This document shows positions 50,377-59,709 of a stretch of 64,000 bases of DNA, in pieces. This stretch comes from Sphingomicrobium nitratireducens. Its GTDB lineage: Bacteria; Pseudomonadota; Alphaproteobacteria; Sphingomonadales; Sphingomonadaceae. The translations under genes were made by a program, and so were the position numbers. Position 1 is the first letter of the stretch. Every line of letters begins with the position of its first letter. The stretch covers positions 1,715,001 through 1,779,000 of the forward strand of contig NZ_JANJZA010000001.1 of the NCBI RefSeq assembly GCF_026157035.1, read 5' to 3'. Below the pieces are notes generated by a model, which saw only the letters and a list, made by a program, of their open reading frames with translations, ran no database searches and had not been told where the DNA came from.

Positions 50377-52827
50377 GTGAAGAAAATCATCCTTCTGGCT
50401 TCGACGGCCGTCATCATGCCGTCCGCCGCCTTCGCCCAGTCGACCGGTTCGGTCGACTTCGAAGAAACCATCGTCGTCACCGGCGCGCGTTCGCAGGACG
50501 TCGACGGTTTCAAGATTCCCGACACCACCAAGCCGAAGCAGGTCCTCGAGCAGGAAGTCCTCGCCCGTCAGCAGCCGGGCCAGACCCCGCTCGACGCCGC
50601 GAACCTCGTCCCGGGCGTCAGCTTCACCTCGAACGACGCCTATGGCGGTTCGGGTGGTGAAGTCATCATCCGCGGCTTCTCGGACAGCCGCGTCTCGGTG
50701 ACCTTCGACGGTATCCCGACCAACGACAGCGGCAACTACGAGGTGTACACCTCGCAGCAGCTCGACGGCGAACTGATCGAGCAGGTCAACGTCAACCTCG
50801 GCACCACCGACGTCGACAGCCCGACCGCCTCGGCCGTCGGCGGCACCGTCAACTACCGTTCGCGCGATCCGTTCAAGGAATTCTCGCTGCGCACCGTCCA
50901 GTCGGTCGGCGAGGACAACTTCTACCGCGGTTTCGTGGTCGTCGATTCGGGCGAGTTCACCTCGTTCGGCACCCGCGCCTACGCGGCGGCTTCGATGACC
51001 AACTACGACAACCCGTACAACAATTACGGCAAGGTCGATCGCGAGCAGTACAACGCCAAGATCTTCCAGCCGATCGGCATGAACGGCGATTTCGTTTCGG
51101 TGTCGGGTAACTACAACTCGATCCGCAACAACTTCTTCGGTTCGGTCGGCCTGCGTTACGATCGTGACGTCACGGGCGGTTTCCCGAAGACCCGCGACGA
51201 GCGCGAGTACGACATTAACTATCCGTGCCTCACCGACTTCGCCGAAGCCGGCGTTGCCGACAAGTCGAACAGCTGCGGCACCGAGTTCGATCGTCGTTAC
51301 AACCCGGCCGACACCGGCAACATCCGTGGCGCCATGCGCTTCACCCTGGCGGAAGGCCTCGTCCTCACGGTCGACCCGTCCTACCAGTTCGTGAAGGCCA
51401 ATGGCGGCGGCACGCGTCGCGCCTACGAGTATCTCAACTCGGACGGTCTCACCGGCAGCTTCGACGAAACCGCCTACTTCGGCGTCGACCTCAACGGTGA
51501 CGGCGACACGCTCGACGAAGTCAACCTGCTGACCCCGTCGCAGACCCGCACCAACCGCTACGCGGTCATCTCGGGCCTGCGCTACGACGTCAACGACTTC
51601 CACACCGTGCGCGTCAGCTTCACCTACGACCATGCCGACCACCGCCAGACCGGCGAATTCGGCACGCTCGAGGCGAACGGCGAGCCGACCAACGTCTTCC
51701 CGGTCGACCTCGGCGGCGGCCTGACCGACGTCTATGGCAACGCGCTGCGCAAGCGCGACCGCCAGAGCTACTCGGTCCTCACCCAGATCGCGGCGGAATG
51801 GCGCGGCGAGTTCGGCGACCTGACGGTCAACGTCGGCGCCCGCGCTCCCTTCTTCAAGCGCGATCTCGAGAACTACTGCTTCGCGGAATCGGCCAGCGGT
51901 GACGTTGACTGCTTCTCGGGCGACACGGCTCTCGAGGCGGAATATGCCGCCCTCAACCCGGACACGCAGGGCCCGCAGCGTCGCGTCCTGAAGTATGACG
52001 ACATCCTGCCGAACGTCGGTGCGGTCTACGACTTCACCAACAATCTGTCGGGCTTCGTCAGCTACGCGCGTTCGATCTCGGTTCCGAGCACGGACAGCCT
52101 CTACTCGGCCTTCTACTTCCCGGCCGACACCGCGGAAGCCAAGCCGGATCCGGAAATCACCGACACGTTCGACCTCGGCATGCGTTACCGCTCGTCGAAG
52201 GTGCAGGCGCAGCTCGCGGGCTGGTACACCAAGTTCTCGAACCGCTTCGCCGTGTCGTACGATCCGGAGCTGGACGAGCGTATCTTCCGTAACCTCGGCC
52301 GCGTCGACAAGTGGGGCGTCGATGCCTCGGTCGCCTACGCGCCGATCAAGGAGCTGACCTTCTACGCCTTCGGTTCGCTGTACGAATCGGAGATCAAGGA
52401 CGACGTGCAGACCGGTGAGGACAAGCTCGGCAACCCGATCTTCGCCCCGACCGCGGGCAAGACCGAGGGTGGCGCGCCGACCCACATGGTCGGTGGTTCG
52501 GTCGTCACCAAGTTCGGTGACTGGCAGGCCGGCATCACCGGCAAGCGCACGGGTGGTCGTTACCTCTACGACACCAACGAGCCGTACCCCGGCCGTCACC
52601 CGGCGAAGACCCAGGCCTACACCACGGTCGACGCCCACGTGCGTTACAACCTCGACAACGTCGTCGACGGCATGAAGGACAGCTTCCTTCAGCTGAACGT
52701 CGTCAACATGTTCGACAAGCTGTACGTCGGCAGCTTCGGCGCGCGTCTGTCGCCGGCCGACAGTTCGCCGTTCGCACAGATCGGTACCCCGCGTACCGTC
52801 TCGCTGACGCTGAGCATGGGTATCTAA
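50377..52827 (+). CDS. TonB-dependent outer-membrane receptor
   Basis: 816 residues. A signal peptide (KKIILLASTAVIMPSAAFAQ) is followed by a TonB-box-like EETIVVTGAR, a plug domain (about 45-160; VPGVSFTSNDAY, EVIIRGFSDSRVSVTFDGIP) and a 22-strand barrel ending in a terminal aromatic/aliphatic strand. GTG at 50377 follows TTGGGG and gives a clean signal peptide; a TTG four codons earlier is possible. Codon use (many CGT, GGT, TCG) suggests high expression. Substrate unknown; the upstream LacI-like site hints at a carbohydrate. Confidence 0.93.
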   Translation: MKKIILLASTAVIMPSAAFAQSTGSVDFEETIVVTGARSQDVDGFKIPDTTKPKQVLEQEVLARQQPGQTPLDAANLVPGVSFTSNDAYGGSGGEVIIRGFSDSRVSVTFDGIPTNDSGNYEVYTSQQLDGELIEQVNVNLGTTDVDSPTASAVGGTVNYRSRDPFKEFSLRTVQSVGEDNFYRGFVVVDSGEFTSFGTRAYAAASMTNYDNPYNNYGKVDREQYNAKIFQPIGMNGDFVSVSGNYNSIRNNFFGSVGLRYDRDVTGGFPKTRDEREYDINYPCLTDFAEAGVADKSNSCGTEFDRRYNPADTGNIRGAMRFTLAEGLVLTVDPSYQFVKANGGGTRRAYEYLNSDGLTGSFDETAYFGVDLNGDGDTLDEVNLLTPSQTRTNRYAVISGLRYDVNDFHTVRVSFTYDHADHRQTGEFGTLEANGEPTNVFPVDLGGGLTDVYGNALRKRDRQSYSVLTQIAAEWRGEFGDLTVNVGARAPFFKRDLENYCFAESASGDVDCFSGDTALEAEYAALNPDTQGPQRRVLKYDDILPNVGAVYDFTNNLSGFVSYARSISVPSTDSLYSAFYFPADTAEAKPDPEITDTFDLGMRYRSSKVQAQLAGWYTKFSNRFAVSYDPELDERIFRNLGRVDKWGVDASVAYAPIKELTFYAFGSLYESEIKDDVQTGEDKLGNPIFAPTAGKTEGGAPTHMVGGSVVTKFGDWQAGITGKRTGGRYLYDTNEPYPGRHPAKTQAYTTVDAHVRYNLDNVVDGMKDSFLQLNVVNMFDKLYVGSFGARLSPADSSPFAQIGTPRTVSLTLSMGI

Positions 52828-52848
52828 CCCACAGGTCACAGACCAACA

Positions 52849-52887
52849 GGAAGGGCGTCGCGCGAGAGCGCGGCGCCCTTTCCTTTT
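52849..52887 (+). terminator. Rho-independent terminator after the TonB receptor
   Basis: GGAAGGGCGTCGCGC pairs with GCGCGGCGCCCTTTCC (one wobble, one extra T) around a GAGA loop and is followed by TTTT. It also overlaps the end of the convergent ABC permease gene. Confidence 0.85.
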
Positions 52888-53962
52888 AGCTGCGCCTGGG
52901 TGCCGCCAGCAGCACCGCTCCGCCCGCGAGCAGCGCCAGCGCGCCGAGCGGCCGCGACATCTCCACGAGGCTCGCCCCCATCTGGTTCAATCCCAGGAAT
53001 AGCGGCACGCCATGGCTCGCAGGCGAGACGAAGGCGACCGCGCGCACCCAGGCCGGCATCATCTCGACCGGCCACGCCGCTCCGCTCAGGAAGAAGACGA
53101 GGAGCGAGGTCGGCACCAGCAATTCCATCGCCCGGTCGCCCTCGTCGAGCCAGCCGCCGATTGCCAGCCCCAGCGCCGCCACGCACAACGAGAAGAGCGG
53201 CACCGCGACGAGGAGCGCGGGAATATTGCCCCCGCGCGGCATGTCGAGCAGCCAGAAGACCGGTCCGAAGTAGAACAGGGCGCCGACGATCCCGATCAGC
53301 GTCAGCGCCGCCAGCGTCCCCGCGAACGCGGCGGGATCGCGGTCCTCGCGCCCGCCCGCGCGCCGCCGCGCCGCCAGCATCGCCGCCCCGAACAGCAGCG
53401 TCTGCTGGAGGATGACGACCGACACTGCAGGAAAGATATAATCGGCATAGCCGCGCGTCGTGTTGAACAGCGGACGCACCGCGATCTCGAGGTCGAAATC
53501 ACCGCCCAGCCGCCCGGCCGCCTCGCGCGCTTCGGCGCGGATCACGGCCTCCAGCGCGCCCGCCACCGCCTGCGCGCGCAGGAGATAGGCCCCGTTGACC
53601 TGGAGCGAGATGCCCCCCTGCCCGCTGCCGGTGACGATCCGGTCGGTCAGCCCGCTCGACAGGCGCAGCACCCCGTCGACCTCGCGCTCGCGCACCAGCC
53701 GCAGCCCTTCCGCCTCGTTGGCGACCCGCGCCACCACCGCCAGCTCGCGCGTGTCGTCGAGCCGCGCAACGATCCGCCGGGTCGCCTCGCTGCCTTCCTC
53801 GTCGACCACCGCGACCGGAAGGTCGGTCACCGCCTGGTGGCGGTAGGGCGCCGGGTAGTAGAATGCGTAGAACAAGACCGCGACCAGCATGGTCGACCAC
53901 AAGGCGCGTGTTCCCGCGATCTCGCGCAGCGTATCCGCCATCGCCGCGATCGCCCGCTTCAT
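52886..53962 (-). CDS. ABC-2 type permease (second permease of the efflux operon)
   Basis: 358 residues with the YhhJ/YbhR layout: one N-terminal helix, a large extracytoplasmic domain (VVDEEGSEATRRIVARLDD), then five C-terminal helices. The start at 53962 (MKRAIAAMADTLREIAGTR) overlaps the upstream permease stop as ATGA. Last gene of a TolC-HlyD-permease-permease operon; no ATP-binding protein is encoded with it. Confidence 0.88.
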   Translation of the reverse strand: MKRAIAAMADTLREIAGTRALWSTMLVAVLFYAFYYPAPYRHQAVTDLPVAVVDEEGSEATRRIVARLDDTRELAVVARVANEAEGLRLVREREVDGVLRLSSGLTDRIVTGSGQGGISLQVNGAYLLRAQAVAGALEAVIRAEAREAAGRLGGDFDLEIAVRPLFNTTRGYADYIFPAVSVVILQQTLLFGAAMLAARRRAGGREDRDPAAFAGTLAALTLIGIVGALFYFGPVFWLLDMPRGGNIPALLVAVPLFSLCVAALGLAIGGWLDEGDRAMELLVPTSLLVFFLSGAAWPVEMMPAWVRAVAFVSPASHGVPLFLGLNQMGASLVEMSRPLGALALLAGGAVLLAAPRRS

Positions 53963-55062
53963 GCTGCGCGCTTTCGCTTGAGGAGCACCACCGCGAGCGC
54001 GCCCGGCACCAGCACGTAAAGGCCCAGCAGTCCGAGTTGCCCCATCGCCAACGAGGCCGGCGCCCCGAGCCACTGATCCATCTGGAGGTCGAGATAATGG
54101 GTGAAGGGCAGGGCCGCGCTCCACCCGCGCGCGAGCAGAGACGCGCCGCCGACCGGCAGGCTGCCGCCCGAATAAGCGAGCGCGGACCCTGCATAGACCG
54201 CGCTCGCGGCCAGCGCGGTGCTGGTCTCGCGCGTCGCGGCGACCAGCAGCGCCGAGATCGCCGCGGTCGCCGCGTAGAGCAGCACCTGACCCGCGAACAC
54301 GAGCATGAGGCTTCCCGCCGGTGCCCAGCCGCGCACGCCCGAAATCCAGATCATCCACGCCGCTCCCCACGCGCTGACGATCAGCACGTAGGGCAGCAGC
54401 TTGCCGGTCAGGGTGGCCGCCGGATGCCCCGAGCCGCGCGCCCACTCGCCCAGCCGCCCGTTTTTCAGCTCGCGCCCCATCGCCATCGCGGTGGCGCAGG
54501 CGACGAGCAGGTGGAGGATCGCCGGGTCGACCAGCGCCTGGAGATACCATTCGAAGCTCGCGCCCGGATTACCGAGCAGCGCGACCGACACGCGCGGCGG
54601 GTTGGCGCGCAGCGCGCCCAGCCCCTCGACCCCGCCGCCCTCGAGCGCGCGTTCCAGCGCGACCTGCGACACCGCCGACGCGATCCCACGCTCGGCGATG
54701 CCCCCGGCAGAGAGATAGGACGCGTTGTAGCTGATCCGCGGCGGCGAGCCCGCACGCGCCGGCCATTCGAGGAAGGCGACGATCCGTCCCTCGCGCACCA
54801 GCGCCAGTGCCTCCGCCTCGCTGGCGGGACGCGCGACGACGCGCACCGCGTCGGTCTCGTCGATCGCCCGCACCATCGCGCGCGCTGCCGGTTCGTCGGG
54901 GGCAACCACTGCCACCGGCAATTCGCGCGGCGACCCTGCCAGCAGCATCGCCGCCATCAGCCCCAAGAGCACGAGCGGCATCACGAGCAGCAACGCGCGG
55001 TCCCACCGGTCGCGCGCAATATGCGCGACCTCACGATCAAACGCGGTGGAGAAGGCGCTCAT
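53959..55062 (-). CDS. ABC-2 type permease (first permease of the efflux operon)
   Basis: 367 residues, homologous in layout to the next gene: N-terminal helix, extracytoplasmic domain (VVAPDEPAARAMVRAIDE) and a C-terminal six-helix block with FEWYLQALVDPAILHLL. MSAFSTAFDREVAHIARDRWD is a typical start. ATGA overlaps on both sides bind it to the HlyD gene and the second permease. Confidence 0.88.
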   Translation of the reverse strand: MSAFSTAFDREVAHIARDRWDRALLLVMPLVLLGLMAAMLLAGSPRELPVAVVAPDEPAARAMVRAIDETDAVRVVARPASEAEALALVREGRIVAFLEWPARAGSPPRISYNASYLSAGGIAERGIASAVSQVALERALEGGGVEGLGALRANPPRVSVALLGNPGASFEWYLQALVDPAILHLLVACATAMAMGRELKNGRLGEWARGSGHPAATLTGKLLPYVLIVSAWGAAWMIWISGVRGWAPAGSLMLVFAGQVLLYAATAAISALLVAATRETSTALAASAVYAGSALAYSGGSLPVGGASLLARGWSAALPFTHYLDLQMDQWLGAPASLAMGQLGLLGLYVLVPGALAVVLLKRKRAA

Positions 55063-56060
55063 CCCTCGGGGTCGAACAACACGCTCATCCCGGGCCGCAG
55101 CCCCTTGATCGGCTTGCCCGGTTCGAGATGCACCTCGAAGCTGCGCTCGTCGAAGCCCGATGACTGGCGCGTTGCGCGGCTCGTCGCGAACTCGCCCAGC
55201 GCCGACACGCTCTTGATCCTGAACGGCACGCCCTCGAGCCCGAGCGCGGGAATGTCTCCGCGAAGCACCGACCCCGCCTCCAGCGCCGGCAAGCGGCTCT
55301 CGCGTACCGACAGGCGCACCCACGGATGGTCGAGGTCGACGATCTGGAACAGCGGGATGGCGGGCGCTACGACCTCGCCGTCCTCGACCAGTCGCCGCGC
55401 GACCTGCCCGTCGATCGGCGAGGCGATCTCGCGGTCCCGCGCGAGGGCGTCGGTCGCCTGCTCGCCCCCGCCCGCCAGCGCGACCTGCGCATCGGCGGCG
55501 CGGCGAGTCTCCTCGCGTGCGCCCTGGAGGGCCTTGCGATACTGGAGATTGGCGGCGCGCGCGTTGGCGCTCGTGCTGGTGGCGAAGGCGCGCGCCTCGT
55601 CGCGGCGCTGCGCGGCGATCACCCCTTGCGCATAAAGCGTTTCGGCACGCCGCGCCGACACGCGCGCCAGTTCCGCCTGCGCGTCCGCCGCCTCGGCCAC
55701 CGCGCGCAACGAGGCGATGTCCTCGGGCCGCAGCCCCTCGCGCGCCATCGCCTGGAGCGCTTCGGCCGTCTCGAGCAGCGCCGCGCTCTGCTGTTGCGCC
55801 GCGCCCACCAGCGGGGCCTCGATCACCAGCAGCAGCTGGCCCTTCTTCACCGCGTCGCCTTCCTCGACTTGCGGCGCGCCCGCAGTGCCCGCGATCTTGG
55901 CGGCGACATTGACCTCGCGCACCTCGACTTCGCCCTGGAGCGGCGGGTCGGACGGTCGCCCGGCGAGCCACAGACCGACCGCCAGCACAAGCGCGACCAG
56001 CCCGAACGCGATCAGCGCGAGGCGCCGTTTCTCGGGCGATAGGGAAATCTCTTCGCTCAC
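55059..56060 (-). CDS. HlyD/EmrA-type periplasmic adaptor
   Basis: 333 residues with one N-terminal membrane helix (about 13-33), a barrel/lipoyl half (VAAKIAGTAGAPQVEEGDAV), an Ala/Arg/Glu-rich coiled coil (about 90-200) and the matching lipoyl half (ASPIDGQVARRLVEDGEVV). It links inner-membrane permeases to the TolC channel. Coupled by ATGA to its neighbours. Confidence 0.9.
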   Translation of the reverse strand: MSEEISLSPEKRRLALIAFGLVALVLAVGLWLAGRPSDPPLQGEVEVREVNVAAKIAGTAGAPQVEEGDAVKKGQLLLVIEAPLVGAAQQQSAALLETAEALQAMAREGLRPEDIASLRAVAEAADAQAELARVSARRAETLYAQGVIAAQRRDEARAFATSTSANARAANLQYRKALQGAREETRRAADAQVALAGGGEQATDALARDREIASPIDGQVARRLVEDGEVVAPAIPLFQIVDLDHPWVRLSVRESRLPALEAGSVLRGDIPALGLEGVPFRIKSVSALGEFATSRATRQSSGFDERSFEVHLEPGKPIKGLRPGMSVLFDPEG

Positions 56061-57532
56061 GGTGCGATCCTCTTGTCGGCGCGCGCGATCGCGTCGCCAT
56101 ATTGGTCCATCGTTCCACTCGCGGCCATCAGCACGGCGAGCGCGACGTCATATTCGTAGGCCGCCGCGAGCCGCTGCGTGCGCGCGGTGGTCAGCGCGGC
56201 GCGCGCATCGAGCAGGTCGCTCGCGGTCCCCTCGCCCTCGCGGTAGGCGATCGCGGCGACGCGCGCATTCTCCTCGGCAGCGGCGAGCGAGCTCTCGAGC
56301 GACAGGAAGCTGCGCCGCGCCGCCTCGGCCAGTGCCCAGGCATCCGCGATTTCGGTCTCGATCGCGCGCCTTGCGGCCTCTTCGCCCGCGATCGCCGCCG
56401 CCTCGCGCTCGCGCGCTGCCGCCTCGGTCTTGGAGCGCGACACGGGGGAGAGCAGCGACCAGCGCACGCCCACGCCCGCGATCCAATCCGGCTCGGTCGG
56501 ACCGCTGTCGGTCCCGTCGATCCCGTAATTGCCGAACGCATAGGCCTGCGGGAGAGATCGCGCGCGCGCCAGCCGGACGCCCGCCTCCGCCACGCCGCGC
56601 AGCGCCTCGGCTTCGCGCACGCGCGGATGGTGTGCAGTCGCGGCACTCGCATAGGTCTCGGCGCTCGCCAGCGGACTGCTGTGGACGAACAGGGGCGTGC
56701 TCGCCTCGATCCCGCCCTCGGTGCCGAGCACCCGCGCGAGCGCTGCCTCGGCCCGCGTGCGGTCGAGGCTGGCGCGCTCTAGATTGCGCGCGGCGGCATC
56801 GCGCACGACCGTCACCTCGAGCACCCGGCGGCGCGGCAGCACGCCCGCGCGATAGAAAGCCTCGGTGTCGGAGAGGTGTTTTTCCATCGCCTCGAGCTGG
56901 TCGCGCGCCGCCGCTTCGAGCCCTTCGGCGAGGCTCTGCCCGAAATAGATACGTGCGAGATCAACCCTCCCGAGGTTGCGCGCGGCATCGGCGCGGGCCC
57001 GCGCGGCACGCGCGGCGGCCCCTGCCCCGTCCTGCAGCGCCGGGATTGCGCCGCCCATGTAGAGCGGCATGAACGCGCTTACCGAGGGACGAAAGAGCGT
57101 GCCATTCGCCTCGTAGTCGAGCGTGTCGGGGATGGCCCCCAGGAGGCCGGGCAGCGCCGCGTCGATGCGGCTTGCGACCTGCGCTGCGATTCCCTGGAGG
57201 TCGCTCGGAAACTGGCCCGGCAGTCCGTCGAGATAGGGGCCGAAGCGGTCGGCCGTCCGCTCGCGAACGCCGGAAAGGTCGACCGACAACGTCTTCTCGT
57301 ACGCGACCGCCTGCGCCGAAAGCGTCACGCTGGGACGGCGCAGCGTGTCGAGCGAGCGCGCGGTCAGCTCGGCGGCATTGGCCTCGTGGTCGGCGGCGGC
57401 GGCGAGCGGCGCCGATGCCGCCTGGAGCCGCTCGGCCTGCGCCCAGCTGATTGCCTCCTGCGCACCTGCGGGGGCCGCGAGCATGACCGCGGTGCAAAAG
57501 GCGATGCATTTCAATGGCAATGACGTCGTCAT
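56057..57532 (-). CDS. TolC family outer-membrane efflux channel
   Basis: 491 residues with a signal peptide ending AAPAGAQ and two outer-membrane-efflux repeats (long Ala-rich helices around 170-270 and 380-470). It is the first gene of the operon with HlyD and two ABC-2 permeases. Exported substrate unknown. Confidence 0.9.
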   Translation of the reverse strand: MTTSLPLKCIAFCTAVMLAAPAGAQEAISWAQAERLQAASAPLAAAADHEANAAELTARSLDTLRRPSVTLSAQAVAYEKTLSVDLSGVRERTADRFGPYLDGLPGQFPSDLQGIAAQVASRIDAALPGLLGAIPDTLDYEANGTLFRPSVSAFMPLYMGGAIPALQDGAGAAARAARARADAARNLGRVDLARIYFGQSLAEGLEAAARDQLEAMEKHLSDTEAFYRAGVLPRRRVLEVTVVRDAAARNLERASLDRTRAEAALARVLGTEGGIEASTPLFVHSSPLASAETYASAATAHHPRVREAEALRGVAEAGVRLARARSLPQAYAFGNYGIDGTDSGPTEPDWIAGVGVRWSLLSPVSRSKTEAAAREREAAAIAGEEAARRAIETEIADAWALAEAARRSFLSLESSLAAAEENARVAAIAYREGEGTASDLLDARAALTTARTQRLAAAYEYDVALAVLMAASGTMDQYGDAIARADKRIAP

Positions 57533-57696
57533 CGAGCCCGTCGGGTCCTTCTCAGTGGCGGCAGGAACCGTCAGCCTGGCGATACGATCACGGGGCTCCC
57601 CGCGCCTTCAACACGCATGCGCGTGAAGCGTTCCGCCGAAAAATGGCGCGAATGACGAGTTTTTCGAGGGCTTTCCGGATCGATCGTGCGCGGGCG

Positions 57697-58377
57697 CTAC
57701 CGCTTCGCCGCGAACCAGATCGTGTGCTGCGCGCCCTTGTTGTTGGGGCGGGCCCGGACGGTCCGGGTGTCGACCGCCATGCCGGCATCGCGCAGTCGGC
57801 GCGTGAAGGCGGGGTCGGGGGCAGCGGACCAGACGGCGAGGATGCCGCCGGGATTGAGCGCCCGCTTCGCCCTGTCGAGGCCGTCGCGCGAATAGAGGCG
57901 GTCATTCTCGTCGCGCACGATGCCGTCGGGGCCGTTGTCGACGTCGAGGAGGATCGCGTCCCAGCGCGGGCCGGCGCCGCACGCCGCCTCGTCGATCGGC
58001 GCCGCGACATCGGCGATGACCACCTCGCCGCGCGGATCCTCAAGGCTGTCGCCGGTGAGATGCGCCATCGGGCCGCGTGCCCAGTCGAGGATTTCCGGCA
58101 CGAGCTCGGCCACCGTCACGTGCCCGCCCTCGGGCAGCCGGTCCAGGGCGGCGCGATAGGTGAACCCGAGGCCGTAGCCGCCGATGAGGAGACGCGGGCG
58201 CGGGGCGTCGAGACGCTCGATCGTCAGGACGGCGAGCTGCTCTTCGGAGAACTGCTTGCGGGTGCCCATCAACTCGTCGGCCCCGAGCATGACGCTGAAA
58301 TCCTGCCCGTGACGAACAAGCGTCAGCTCGTCTCCGCCGGGGATCCGGGCGATGGCGAGGATTTCGCGGGGCACCAT
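57697..58377 (-). CDS. Spermidine synthase-like methyltransferase-fold protein
   Basis: 226 residues with a Rossmann fold (LLIGGYGLGFTYRAAL, VTVAELVPEILDWA, DAILLDVDNGPD). It resembles the SpeE-like group that lacks the full N-terminal domain of spermidine synthase; the conserved D-x-x-D active-site pattern of true SpeE is not obvious, so a different transferase role is possible. Stand-alone gene. Confidence 0.8.
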   Translation of the reverse strand: MVPREILAIARIPGGDELTLVRHGQDFSVMLGADELMGTRKQFSEEQLAVLTIERLDAPRPRLLIGGYGLGFTYRAALDRLPEGGHVTVAELVPEILDWARGPMAHLTGDSLEDPRGEVVIADVAAPIDEAACGAGPRWDAILLDVDNGPDGIVRDENDRLYSRDGLDRAKRALNPGGILAVWSAAPDPAFTRRLRDAGMAVDTRTVRARPNNKGAQHTIWFAAKR

Positions 58378-58523
58378 GGCGCCCTCCTAACCCCGCCGAC
58401 GGATTTGTCGAGCGTGCAGGAAGCGCGCGAGATTAGGAGGGTGGCACGCGACGGCCCGATCACGAGCGCATCGAATAGTCCGGCGGCACCCTGAGCCGGG
58501 TACCGCCGGAGATCGGTCGAATT

Positions 58524-59423
58524 TTAAAACGCGCTCTGGCCCATCTCGTCGAGGGCCTTGCTGACCAGGACATTGACCGTGACGCGGCGGTTCTCTGCCC
58601 TGCCCTGCGCGGTCGAATTGTCCGCCGCCGGGTCGGACTCGGCCATCCCGGTGGGGGTCAGCATGCGGTACGGCGCCCAGCCGCACTTCTGCTGCAGGGT
58701 GTTGACGACCTTGCCTGCGCGACGCTCGCTCAGCACCTGGTTGTAGTCCTCGTCGCCGACGGAATCGGTGTATCCGACGACGAGCAACAGTGCGTTGTCC
58801 ATCGCGTTGGCCTCGTCCGCCGCGGCGCACAGCCGGGACACGTCCTGGCTCGAGACGGACCACTTGCCCGTGTCGAAATAGATGTTGGTCGTGCTCTTGA
58901 CGTTGTACTGGTCGATGTCGCCGAAGCGGCTGCGCAGGGCCTCGGTCGCCGCCGCGTTCTCGGCAATGGCGGCTTCATTCTCGCCGAAGCGCTGCGCCGT
59001 CCCGTTGCGGATCATCAGCGCGGTCTCGAGGTCCTTGTCCGAGAGCTTGACGTTCGTCGCGATGAGGCCACCGCCCCACTGCACCGTCTTGACCTTGACC
59101 GGAAGCCCGTTGAGCAGCGAGTCCGCCGTCAGCTTGTCACCGCCCAGCCCGAGGAAACCGCCGCTGGAGCGGATCTCGGTGGTCGGCGCGACGAGGACCG
59201 ACGTGCTGGTACCATCTTCGCCGGTGATCTTCATCTGCCCGGCGCGGCGCGCGGCGATGAAGCCCTTGACCTCGGGTCCTGCGGGCAGGCCTTCCAGCGT
59301 TGCCGGAAGCTGGCCTTCCACGGTGACCGAATCTATTTCCGCAGCCTGTTGCGCAAGCGCACTGGCCGGAATGGCCGCTGCAGCCAACATCAAGGATGCC
59401 GTAAATCGATTGAAACTGTTCAC
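58524..59423 (-). CDS. OmpA family outer-membrane protein
   Basis: 299 residues from GTG 59423, which has AAGGAG 8 nt upstream and begins the signal peptide (FNRFTASLMLAAAAIPASALAQ). The middle is a DUF5666-like beta domain; residues about 180-295 form an OmpA/MotB peptidoglycan-binding domain (TNIYFDTGKWSVSSQD, GYTDSVGDEDYNQVLSERRA, ENRRVTVNV). An ATG further upstream in the same frame adds 27 residues unlike a signal peptide and is rejected. Confidence 0.88.
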   Translation of the reverse strand: MNSFNRFTASLMLAAAAIPASALAQQAAEIDSVTVEGQLPATLEGLPAGPEVKGFIAARRAGQMKITGEDGTSTSVLVAPTTEIRSSGGFLGLGGDKLTADSLLNGLPVKVKTVQWGGGLIATNVKLSDKDLETALMIRNGTAQRFGENEAAIAENAAATEALRSRFGDIDQYNVKSTTNIYFDTGKWSVSSQDVSRLCAAADEANAMDNALLLVVGYTDSVGDEDYNQVLSERRAGKVVNTLQQKCGWAPYRMLTPTGMAESDPAADNSTAQGRAENRRVTVNVLVSKALDEMGQSAF

Positions 59424-59667
59424 TAACTTCGCTCCTTCGAATGCCTGTCGTGCCGCGTGGGCGACACGGATACAACCCCGTTTGGTCGCCCGACTGTTTA
59501 CCAAAACCTTGCTGCCAGATGAACGATCCCATGACCGGTTTAGCCGCCGTTAAATTTACAGGTGGCGCGGGCGCCTGATGCGGCGAGTTGTTTCGATGCC
59601 CGTTTTCGCCTGGCGTCACGAACACGCTTGACCCTTCATCCCGGCAAACTATGAGCCTCTCCGTGAT

Positions 59668-59709
59668 GCGGGTGTAGCTCAATGGTAGAGCAGGAGCTTC
59701 CCAAGCTCC
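59668..59709 (+). pseudogene. tRNA-Gly(CCC) 5' fragment, cut after the anticodon stem
   Basis: GCGGGTGTAGCTCAATGGTA begins a normal acceptor strand and D-arm, then GGAGC-TTCCCAA-GCTCC forms the anticodon arm with anticodon CCC. After 59709 the expected variable loop, T-arm and CACCCGC acceptor strand are absent and unrelated sequence follows. The gene cannot make a tRNA from here. The break coincides with the fall in GC that begins the terminal island. Confidence 0.85.

Noticed and set aside
50296-52839. An 847-codon open frame antisense to the whole TonB receptor gene
   Set aside because: It mirrors the codon bias of the receptor (abundant GTC/GAC/GTT triplets on the opposite strand), has no domain-like segments, and the sense frame has a signal peptide, TonB box, plug and barrel.
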